64,000 nt of DNA from CAZSHG01 sp964459995 (lineage in GTDB: Bacteria > UBP14 > UBA6098). Shown one piece after another: positions 53,207-64,000 of this stretch. Each line of letters opens with the position of its first letter. The stretch's first letter is position 1. The stretch covers positions 1 through 64,000 of the forward strand of contig CAYWOR010000008.1 of the NCBI GenBank assembly GCA_964459995.1, given 5' to 3'. The position numbers and the translations under genes were made by a program. The notes beneath the pieces were generated by a model, which saw nothing but the letters and a program-made list of their open reading frames with translations, made no database searches and was not told the DNA's origin.

Positions 53207-53758
53207 TCAATCATCGAGAGTTTCAATAAGAAGCCGAAGTCTGTTATTCTCCTCCCGAAGCTTGGTTATCTGCTCCTGAAGCTCGTGAATTCTCCCTGCC
53301 GTGTCATTTTCCGGTTTGGTGCCGGTGGTATCTGTCTGACGTTGCCGCTGAGCGATTCCAAGCTGGTTCTTCGCATCGTCGAGCTCGCTTTTTAGCCTCG
53401 CCCAATCATCGAGAAGATTAAGCCATGTCTGCGCATCGAATTTCCATTTGCTGTCGCTATAATCCTCGACTAAAAGCGAAAAATAATTCCTCGCAGATTT
53501 ATAATCCTTTTGAATCGCGCAGATATAGCCCATTCGAAAAAGCGCGTTCCCGGCAATTTCTGTGTTCGGATACTCCACAAAAACCTTCTCGAACCGATAT
53601 TTCGATTCTTCATAGCGCCCTTTTTTCAAATCTTCCTGCGCCGTATTGAAAAGCTCTTCGGCAGAGGAGGGCGTCGGTGGCGGCAAAGCACAACCGTAAA
53701 ATAAAACGCCCGATATAACTGCTAAGATTATATTACCTAAGAATTTCCGGGAAGCCAT
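53207..53758 (-). CDS. TPR-containing lipoprotein (BamD/CpoB-like layout)
   Basis: 183 residues. The lipobox LFYGC lies at about residues 19-23. Two TPR-like repeats follow (AEELFNTAQEDLKKGRYEESKYRFEKVF, NALFRMGYICAIQKDYKSARNYF), then a C-terminal coiled coil (IHELQEQITKLREENNRLRLLIETL). The domain order is the reverse of CpoB/YbgF, which has the coil first. A GGAGG site lies inside the end of the upstream regulator gene, which it overlaps by 26 nt. It may work with the sensor system upstream or in outer-membrane assembly; neither is proven. Confidence 0.65.
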   Translation of the reverse strand: MASRKFLGNIILAVISGVLFYGCALPPPTPSSAEELFNTAQEDLKKGRYEESKYRFEKVFVEYPNTEIAGNALFRMGYICAIQKDYKSARNYFSLLVEDYSDSKWKFDAQTWLNLLDDWARLKSELDDAKNQLGIAQRQRQTDTTGTKPENDTAGRIHELQEQITKLREENNRLRLLIETLDD

Positions 53759-54662
53759 AACGATTTCCTCCGAGAGTTTTCAATTTCTTCTTCACTCTGC
53801 CGGCCCATTCGGCGATTTCCTCGACCGAGGCAAAGCTCATAACAGGAATAAGCGCGATTGATACGGCGAAAAATGGGAACCGCTTTGGGTTGCCGTCGCG
53901 ATCCATCCCGCGAATACAGCCTGCTGTCCGATGTTCGGCTGTGTAATATTCCGGTGCAACCTCCCCAACAGTTCGGACAATTCTATCCGCGATAGGCTCT
54001 GCGATTTCAGGCGGCGAAATGAATACATAATCATCCCCGCCGATATGCCCGAGAAATACTCCTGAGCGATGCTCCGCGGCCTCGCGCATAACTTGCGCAA
54101 TCAGCAATATAACCTTATCGCCATTCTGAAATCCGTAAACATCATTATACGCCTTAAAATTGTCGATGTCGATATAGGCTATCACAAAAGGCTCTTCTCG
54201 CGACATCCGCTTTTCGATTTCGTCCTGAATGGCGCGGTTGCCGGGAAGGTGAGTCAATGGATTCACCGAAATCTGGTTCCGAGTCCGACGTAAAATCGAT
54301 CGAATTCGCGCGGCGATTTCCCTATGGTCGATTTCATCTTTGACAAGATAATCATCTGCACCAGCGCCCTCGAGACCCTCTATTTTGTAATCCGTATCGT
54401 CCATACAGGTCAGCATAATAACCGGAATTTGCGAGGTCTCGAAGTTGCTCTTCAAACGTCTGCAAACCTCGAAACCGTCGATGCCGGGCATATTGACATC
54501 CAAAAGGATAAGGTCGGGATGTTTATCGAAAGCGAGCTGAAGCCCCAAAAAAGGATCGTTAGCCGTCATAACCTCGAAACTCTCATGTTCGAGGCGAACT
54601 TTAAGCATAACGAGGTTACCGGCTTCGTCATCTATAATTAGTATTTTCTCGTTTCCCGGCAT
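53733..54662 (-). CDS. response regulator with GGDEF-type domain (GGDDY variant)
   Basis: 309 residues from the ATG at 54662. A receiver domain with DDEA, phospho-accepting Asp55 (LILLDVNMPGIDGF) and a conserved Lys (YLVKDE) is followed by a diguanylate-cyclase-type domain: NPLTHLPGNRAIQDEI, IAYIDIDNFKAYNDVYGFQNGD and, at the active-site turn, GHIGGDDYVFI. The signature is GGDDY in place of GGDEF, so cyclase activity is uncertain. It begins one base after the histidine kinase stop, so the pair should be cognate. Confidence 0.85.
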   Translation of the reverse strand: MPGNEKILIIDDEAGNLVMLKVRLEHESFEVMTANDPFLGLQLAFDKHPDLILLDVNMPGIDGFEVCRRLKSNFETSQIPVIMLTCMDDTDYKIEGLEGAGADDYLVKDEIDHREIAARIRSILRRTRNQISVNPLTHLPGNRAIQDEIEKRMSREEPFVIAYIDIDNFKAYNDVYGFQNGDKVILLIAQVMREAAEHRSGVFLGHIGGDDYVFISPPEIAEPIADRIVRTVGEVAPEYYTAEHRTAGCIRGMDRDGNPKRFPFFAVSIALIPVMSFASVEEIAEWAGRVKKKLKTLGGNRYGFPEILR

Positions 54663-54663
54663 A

Positions 54664-56481
54664 TCAATTTGGCCTTTCGATGGGGATTCTGAACGCAAAA
54701 ACCGTGCCCACTTTAGGTTTGCTGTCAACCCAAATCCTGCCGCCGTGGGCCTCGACTATTTGCTTGACGATTGTAAGCCCAAGACCGGTTCCCTTGACCC
54801 CCTTGACCTTCTGTCCAGCCTGATAGAACTCGTCGAAAACATGCTCGACATGTTCGGCGGGAATTCCAACACCTGTGTCGATAACCTTGAATAGCACCTC
54901 AGCGCCCTCGATGTTAGACTCTATGATAATTCTACCGCCACCAGATGTGTATTTAATCGCATTTACAACAAGATTATCGAATACCCGCTCTATCTGCTTT
55001 TTATCGAGATAAATTTTTGTCTTCCCCAAATCGAGCTTGACTCCCAGTTCGATTTCCTTGTCGAGAAGAACCTGTGCGTGCTGTTCGAGAATGCTCAGAA
55101 TAAAAGGCTTCAGCTCGACTTCGGCAAGATCGAGCTTGAATGCGCCGGCTTTCATCTTCTGAAGGTCCAAAATATCGTGAATAAGCCTGCTAAGCTTGTC
55201 CACATCCTTCGACATCATATCTAAAAGCTCATTTTGGCCTTCGTTGACTGGCCCGAGAAGCCCGTCCTGAAGATTGGCGATATTGCCGCGAACCCTTCCA
55301 ATCGGGCTTTTCAAATCGTGCGTGATACTCGCCAAAAAGCGCGATTTCATAACATCGAGTTCGCCAAGCTCCCTCAGCATCTTGTTGAAATCCTCTGTCA
55401 AATCTCCAATCTCATCGTTTGTCGAAGGTGTAATCAGCTTATCCCATTCCCCCTTCGACGCCGAATGCGTCGCGCGCCTCAGATCCGCGATTGGCGCCGC
55501 AATCTTCCGCGAGATGAAAATAGCGATCAGCATACCCAAACCAAAAAGCCCGACAGCACCCCAAACCCCTATCGTGCGAGTTACAGCAACCGCAAGCTGG
55601 GATTCGCGAAAAGTCTGCGATACTCCGGCGACTTCCGAGGAAAGAATCTCTTCCAATGGCGTAGTTATTCTGCTCGAAGCGGTTTCCCATGCCGCAGAAT
55701 CCCTCACTCCCAAAGTCCGCTCCCGTTCAAAAATTACAGCCAATGAATCGACATATTGCGATAATACTTTCCCCGTCGTATCCCGCGTCCCGAGAAGAAG
55801 CGCTAATGAATCCGTCGCCATTTCAAGTGAATCGTTCCATGCATAAAACCGATAACGGTAATAAGCGCTTAAGATCGTTATTTCCAATGTCGATTTCACA
55901 TTTCCGAAATCGTTTGGCATAATTCTAAGGTTGTATCGTTTGTTCGCCTTATCGATTTCTTCGTGAATATCCTTGCAGAGAGCCACAAATGTGTCAGAGC
56001 GGATTATATTATAAGCAATATCGATAGAATCCTGTTTGACATATTCGAGTGCGACTCCGCCTTTACGTGCGAAAACCCCGACCATATCATTAATTCGCTC
56101 GATAGGCGCGATGTCTCTTCCAAGTTTCCCGCTTAGACGTTTCATCTCGGATTCCAAATCGCCGGAGAAACCGGTCAAAGACCTCTCGGCATCCTTTATA
56201 GTTATCGAAGGAGTATTATGATAAACTCCGCGGTTACGGTTAACCTGCCTTAGGCTTTTCCGCATATCTTGAGCGAGAACGATGCGATACATGCCGTTGC
56301 TCGTCGATTTGATTATGCGATTCAAACGCGAAAGCTGGTGCAGAAAAACCATATTCCCAATCAAAACGAAAGCCAGAATCGCGAAGAACCCGAGAAAAAT
56401 CTTCATCATAATAGGCAAACGTCTGCGCTCGCCCTTGTCCGCGCTTAACCACAGTTGCCTATTTCGTCCGATAATCGACAT
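54664..56481 (-). CDS. membrane sensor histidine kinase with HAMP domain
   Basis: 605 residues from the ATG at 56481. Two membrane helices (about 24-48, KIFLGFFAILAFVLIGNMVFL, and about 305-327, TIGVWGAVGLFGLGMLIAIFI) flank a ~255-residue helical periplasmic sensor. HAMP follows (RKIAAPIADLRRATHSASKG). The kinase core has the phospho-acceptor in SITHDLKSPIGRVRG, N box NLVVNAIKYTSGGG, G1 box DTGVGIP and G2 box GTGLGLTIVKQI. The -10 box ends 7 nt from this ATG, which supports this start over the TTG at 56511. Confidence 0.9.
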   Translation of the reverse strand: MSIIGRNRQLWLSADKGERRRLPIMMKIFLGFFAILAFVLIGNMVFLHQLSRLNRIIKSTSNGMYRIVLAQDMRKSLRQVNRNRGVYHNTPSITIKDAERSLTGFSGDLESEMKRLSGKLGRDIAPIERINDMVGVFARKGGVALEYVKQDSIDIAYNIIRSDTFVALCKDIHEEIDKANKRYNLRIMPNDFGNVKSTLEITILSAYYRYRFYAWNDSLEMATDSLALLLGTRDTTGKVLSQYVDSLAVIFERERTLGVRDSAAWETASSRITTPLEEILSSEVAGVSQTFRESQLAVAVTRTIGVWGAVGLFGLGMLIAIFISRKIAAPIADLRRATHSASKGEWDKLITPSTNDEIGDLTEDFNKMLRELGELDVMKSRFLASITHDLKSPIGRVRGNIANLQDGLLGPVNEGQNELLDMMSKDVDKLSRLIHDILDLQKMKAGAFKLDLAEVELKPFILSILEQHAQVLLDKEIELGVKLDLGKTKIYLDKKQIERVFDNLVVNAIKYTSGGGRIIIESNIEGAEVLFKVIDTGVGIPAEHVEHVFDEFYQAGQKVKGVKGTGLGLTIVKQIVEAHGGRIWVDSKPKVGTVFAFRIPIERPN

Positions 56482-56488
56482 GGACAGA

Positions 56489-56516
56489 AATATACGCCGG
56501 AATAGCCTCAAGTCAA
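56489..56516 (-). promoter_or_regulatory. promoter of the HAMP kinase operon, probably leaderless
   Basis: On the minus strand: -35 TTGACT (56516-56511), 16-bp spacer, -10 TATATT (56494-56489), then 7 nt to the ATG at 56481. Confidence 0.62.
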
Positions 56517-56572
56517 CTCATAAGTAATAAAGTAACCGACCTGTCGAAGTGTTTTTCCGATAATATTTATCA

Positions 56573-56600
56573 TTGACTTATCGAAGAGCACGACTATTTT
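56573..56600 (+). promoter_or_regulatory. promoter of nadB, probably leaderless
   Basis: -35 TTGACT (56573-56578), 16-bp spacer, -10 TATTTT (56595-56600), then 7 nt (TATCCCC) to the ATG at 56608. No Shine-Dalgarno sequence is present. Confidence 0.65.
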
Positions 56601-56607
56601 TATCCCC

Positions 56608-58254
56608 ATGTCGAAGGATTCGAAATATATCGATACCGATATTCTGGTTATAGGCTCTGGGGTCGCTGGCCTTCGTTTCGCGCTAAAAGCCGCGGATTAC
56701 GGCGATGTGCTTATTATCACAAAATCCTCCGCGACCAAAGGCGCAACTCGACTCGCCCAAGGCGGAATAGCTTCGGTTGTTAGCGAAGACGATTCCATCG
56801 AAAGCCATATCATAGATACAGTGAACGTCGGTTACGGCCTCTCAAAACCGGATGTCGTCCGCAAGATAGTCGAATCCGGACCTTCCGCGATTAGAGAACT
56901 TCTCGAACTCGGTGTTCCCCTCGATACCCAACCCGGAAATGGCGAGATACTATCCCTCACACGCGAAGGCGGACACTCGCAACGACGCATTCTTCACGTC
57001 GCGGACGCCACCGGAAGAGCGATCGAAGAGGCCTATGTCGATGCTGTCCGTGCTAAAGCCAATATCCATCTTCTCCAAAACCACTGCGCTATCGATCTCA
57101 TCACGAGGCACCATCTCCCCGACGAGCATCCCCGGAAAACTGATAATTTGACCTGCTGGGGAGCCTATGCTATCGACGAGGAAACAGGTCAAGTCAAAAC
57201 AATCCGTGCGAAAATCACCCTTCTTGCAACCGGCGGCGGAGGATGTGTTTACAAACACACAACGAACCCTTCAGTTGCAACCGGAGACGGTGTTGCAATG
57301 GCCTATCGCGCAGGTGCTACAGTGGCGAATATGGAGTTTTTCCAATTCCATCCTACGATGTTCTACGATCCGGGCGGAGAGAACTTCCTTATTACCGAAG
57401 CCGCGAGGGGTGAGGGCGGTATCCTCCGCAATTCCAGCGGAAAACGTTTTATGGAAGGCCTCCATCCAAATATGGAGCTTGCCCCCAGAGATGTCGTCTC
57501 GCGCGCAATCGACGAACAGCTCAAAACCCGCGGAGACACCAATGTATTCCTCGATCTTACGCACAAAGGCGCGGATTTCATTATCGCAAGATTCCCGAAT
57601 ATCTACGAACATTGCCTCGCAAGAGGTGTGGATATCACCAAAGAGTGGATTCCGGTTGTGCCCGCGGCCCATTACATGTGCGGCGGTGTCAAGGTCGATG
57701 ACCACGCGAGAACCGACATTATAGGCCTCCTCGCCGCCGGCGAAGTTGCATGCACAGGAATGCACGGTGCAAACAGGCTCGCCTCGAACAGCCTTCTCGA
57801 ATCCATGGCCTACGCACAATTCGCCTATGAGACGGTTCGAGATAATATCAGAAATATCGCCCCAATTCCCGATCTTCCCGAGTGGGACGACGCCGGCGTC
57901 TTTGACCGCCGCGAATGGGTTATTGTCCGTCATATTCGCGAAGAACTAATATCCGTAATGTGGGATTATGTCGGCATCGTCCGCTCAGATGACCGTCTCG
58001 AAGCCGCATTACGCTTCGTCGATTTTCTCTATACCCAAATCGACGAGTTCTATCGGCAAAATCCAGTCAACCGCGATGTCATCGAGCTTAGGAACATGGC
58101 GATTCTCGGCTGGATAATCGTAAAATCGGCGCAAAGCCGACCCGAAAGCCGAGGTTTACACTTTAACATTGACCACCCAATTTCCGATTCAAAATTTGCC
58201 GGCGATACAATAATCAGAAGCAATAATTTCAAACCGGACGGTCATTTACGTTAA
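56608..58254 (+). CDS. nadB: L-aspartate oxidase
   Basis: 548 residues. An FAD enzyme that oxidises L-aspartate to iminoaspartate, the first step of de novo NAD synthesis. Hallmarks are the dinucleotide motif DILVIGSGVAGLRFALKA, TKGATRLAQGGIASV, the substrate loop GGHSQRRILHVADATG, EFFQFHPTMFY, VVPAAHYMCGGVKVDDHARTD and GANRLASNSLLESM. The length is normal. No nadA or nadC lies next to it. It is divergent from the sensor-kinase operon and 53 nt upstream of guaA. Confidence 0.94.
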   Translation: MSKDSKYIDTDILVIGSGVAGLRFALKAADYGDVLIITKSSATKGATRLAQGGIASVVSEDDSIESHIIDTVNVGYGLSKPDVVRKIVESGPSAIRELLELGVPLDTQPGNGEILSLTREGGHSQRRILHVADATGRAIEEAYVDAVRAKANIHLLQNHCAIDLITRHHLPDEHPRKTDNLTCWGAYAIDEETGQVKTIRAKITLLATGGGGCVYKHTTNPSVATGDGVAMAYRAGATVANMEFFQFHPTMFYDPGGENFLITEAARGEGGILRNSSGKRFMEGLHPNMELAPRDVVSRAIDEQLKTRGDTNVFLDLTHKGADFIIARFPNIYEHCLARGVDITKEWIPVVPAAHYMCGGVKVDDHARTDIIGLLAAGEVACTGMHGANRLASNSLLESMAYAQFAYETVRDNIRNIAPIPDLPEWDDAGVFDRREWVIVRHIREELISVMWDYVGIVRSDDRLEAALRFVDFLYTQIDEFYRQNPVNRDVIELRNMAILGWIIVKSAQSRPESRGLHFNIDHPISDSKFAGDTIIRSNNFKPDGHLR

Positions 58255-58307
58255 TAACCTAATGTATATGTATATAGAAAATTATTAACTTGCTATTGGA
58301 TAATGAA

Positions 58308-59849
58308 ATGCACCATCAAAAAATAACAATTCTCGATTTCGGCTCACAATACACACAACTTATCGCACGAAAAGTCCGAGAATTGGGGGTTTTCAGCGAG
58401 ATTATTCCTTTCGATGCTCCGACGAAGCGTTTCGACGACAGCTCGCTGATTGGAATAATACTCTCCGGCGGCCCTGCAAGTGTTCTTGAAGAGGGAAGCC
58501 CGCGAATCGACAAAGGCGTCTTCGAACTGGGCGTCCCGATTTTAGGGATTTGCTATGGTATGCAATTGATTGCACTTATCGGCGAGGGAAAAATCGGACG
58601 GACAAACACCCGCGAATATGGCAGGGCATCATTAATGATTGCCGAAGGGAATCCTTTATTCGAGGGCATCTGCGAAGGCTCTGTCGTATGGATGAGCCAT
58701 GGCGACCATGTGGAGGAACTACCACGCGGTTTCACAATTGCCGCAAGGACTGAAAGCCTCCCCATTGCCGCTTTCCAGAACCTCGATCGCAATGTTTACG
58801 GACTGCAGTTTCATCCTGAAGTCCATCACACCGAGCAGGGCAAAGCTATTCTGCGAAATTTCCTCTATAATATCTGCAATGCCCGCGGCGATTGGTCGAT
58901 GGCGTCCTTCGTAGAAACCCAAGTCGAAGCGCTTCGTGCGCGTGTCAGCGAACATGAGGGCGTGATACTCGGCCTTTCCGGCGGTGTCGATAGCGCTGTT
59001 ACCGCGGCTTTGCTCTATAAGGCCTTGGGAGAGCGTGTCCATCCGGTATTCGTTAATAACGGCCTTCTCCGGCACAACGAAGCGGAACAGGTTCGTGAGG
59101 ATTTCGAGAGCTATTTTGGCAGAAATCTTGTCTATGTCGATGCGGAACAAACATTTATGAGGAATCTTAGCGGTATCGAAGACCCCGAGAAAAAACGCAA
59201 AATCATAGGCGGAACTTTCATCGATGTTTTCACCGAAGCGGTTTCACATCTTCCGGGCATAAAATACCTCGCCCAAGGAACGCTTTACCCAGATGTCATA
59301 GAATCGGTTAGCACAAAAGGCCCAAGCGCGACAATAAAATCTCACCACAACGTTGGCGGTCTGCCGGAGAAACTCGGTTTCGAGCTTATCGAGCCGCTCC
59401 GCGAGCTTTTCAAAGACGAAGTCCGCGAATTGGGCGCTGAACTCGGTCTTCCGCGCGAAATGTTATGGCGACATCCTTTTCCAGGGCCGGGCTTAGCTGT
59501 GCGCATCATCGGCGAGGTTACCTCGGAACGCCTCGAAATCCTTCGCAAGGCTGACCACATCTTCATATCCGAGCTTCACAATTCGGGGGAATATGACAGG
59601 GTCTGGCAGGCTTTCGCAGTGCTGTTGCCGGTTAAATCGGTCGGGGTGATGGGGGATGAGCGCACCTATGAAAATGTTCTCGCACTTCGCTCCGTAAATA
59701 GCGTCGATGGAATGACCGCAGACTGGTCTCGTCTTCCGGACAGCCTTCTCGCGCGCTGTTCGACGAGGATAATCAACGAAGTCAGAGGAGTTAATCGCGT
59801 CTGCTACGACATCTCAAGCAAACCGCCAGCTACAATCGAGTGGGAGTAG
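58308..59849 (+). CDS. guaA: GMP synthase (glutamine-hydrolysing)
   Basis: 513 residues from the ATG at 58308. It converts XMP to GMP using glutamine nitrogen. The N-terminal class I amidotransferase has the nucleophile in GICYGMQLIAL and His/Glu in LQFHPEVHHTE. The ATP pyrophosphatase carries the P-loop GLSGGVDSAVTAAL. The C-terminal dimerisation domain ends RVCYDISSKPPATIEWE, the standard GuaA end. No strong ribosome site is visible; an upstream in-frame TTG at 58290 is possible. Confidence 0.95.
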   Translation: MHHQKITILDFGSQYTQLIARKVRELGVFSEIIPFDAPTKRFDDSSLIGIILSGGPASVLEEGSPRIDKGVFELGVPILGICYGMQLIALIGEGKIGRTNTREYGRASLMIAEGNPLFEGICEGSVVWMSHGDHVEELPRGFTIAARTESLPIAAFQNLDRNVYGLQFHPEVHHTEQGKAILRNFLYNICNARGDWSMASFVETQVEALRARVSEHEGVILGLSGGVDSAVTAALLYKALGERVHPVFVNNGLLRHNEAEQVREDFESYFGRNLVYVDAEQTFMRNLSGIEDPEKKRKIIGGTFIDVFTEAVSHLPGIKYLAQGTLYPDVIESVSTKGPSATIKSHHNVGGLPEKLGFELIEPLRELFKDEVRELGAELGLPREMLWRHPFPGPGLAVRIIGEVTSERLEILRKADHIFISELHNSGEYDRVWQAFAVLLPVKSVGVMGDERTYENVLALRSVNSVDGMTADWSRLPDSLLARCSTRIINEVRGVNRVCYDISSKPPATIEWE

Positions 59850-59867
59850 GGGTTTCAGAGATGTTAT

Positions 59868-59895
59868 AAAGTTGTAACAAATGTGTTACAACTTT
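59868..59895. promoter_or_regulatory. perfect 12-bp inverted repeat between guaA and the giant gene
   Basis: AAAGTTGTAACA (59868-59879), four-base loop, and its exact complement (59884-59895). An extra GTAAC half-site follows within a few bases. It lies 18 bp upstream of a -35 box. AT-rich and without a T-tract, it looks like an operator more than a terminator. Confidence 0.5.
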
Positions 59896-59913
59896 GTAAC
59901 ACATAGAAAAAAC

Positions 59914-59942
59914 TTGCTTGTTCAAAGTTCTGCCTGTATATT
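59914..59942 (+). promoter_or_regulatory. promoter of the glycine-rich surface-protein gene
   Basis: -35 TTGCTT (59914-59919), 17-bp spacer, -10 TATATT (59937-59942). The ~28-nt leader has GGGAGG before the ATG at 59978. Confidence 0.6.
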
Positions 59943-59977
59943 ATACTATTATTTAGATCACCCCTATGGGAGGACTT

Positions 59978-64000
<4,023 letters not shown>

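Noticed and set aside
58240..58308. A leaderless promoter for guaA
   Set aside because: No -10-like box lies 7-9 nt before the ATG; the TATATG/TATATA sequences are over 25 nt away with no well-spaced -35.

Overview
The window looks like chromosomal DNA from an uncultured diderm bacterium of the FCB group (the wider Bacteroidetes/Chlorobi/Fibrobacteres neighbourhood, candidate-phylum type). Reasons: several exported proteins end in short FlgD-like or type IX-like (T9SS) C-terminal domains finishing in K or R; there are PorV-like outer-membrane barrels, a TonB-dependent receptor, OmpA-type peptidoglycan-binding domains and many lipoproteins. The visible promoters resemble TTGACA/TATAAT with 16-17 bp spacing, not the Bacteroidetes-type -7/-33 motif. 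Phylum placement is inference. No rRNA, tRNA, CRISPR array, transposase or phage gene was seen.

Layout. 1-2.3 kb: a PII-like protein, a membrane-anchored unknown and kbl. 2.3-7.4 kb: an accessory stretch with small proteins, a secreted beta-helix protein, a lipoprotein with a pilin-like tail, palindromic repeats and a hicAB toxin-antitoxin pair bracketed by direct repeats. 7.4-12 kb: pruA, divergent from a PAS/GAF histidine kinase and an HD-GYP response regulator. 12-15 kb: scpA-scpB-pseudouridine synthase-murI. 15-35.2 kb: the centrepiece, a probable four-gene operon of two giant secreted proteins (2980 and 1741 aa) built from alternating Ig-like modules, followed by two paralogous outer-membrane proteins that fuse a PorV-like barrel to a CARDB-like domain, a FlgD-like domain and three OmpA-like domains. 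35.3-38.5 kb: a cold-shock protein, then an ECF sigma/anti-sigma/YbjQ/PrsW-like protease-like operon. 38.6-45.6 kb: a secreted protein, then yceD-rpmF-plsX-fabH-fabD running into a small barrel protein and a lipoprotein. 45.7-48.5 kb: a lipoprotein and TonB receptor behind an inverted-repeat-rich promoter. 48.6-51.1 kb (minus): an NSS-type symporter and thiL. 51.3-53.1 kb: a secreted T9SS-type protein. 53.2-56.5 kb (minus): histidine kinase, GGDEF-type regulator and TPR lipoprotein. 56.6-59.8 kb: nadB and guaA. 60-64 kb: the start of a large glycine-rich, repeat-containing exported protein that runs off the window.

Themes. Envelope and surface proteins dominate by length. c-di-GMP signalling appears at both ends (HD-GYP and GGDEF-type regulators, each with its own kinase). 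Housekeeping operons are compact, with 1-4 nt overlaps and TTG/GTG starts. Four genes have their -10 box only 7-9 nt upstream of the start codon, which suggests leaderless mRNAs, whereas most exported-protein genes have a leader with a strong Shine-Dalgarno site.
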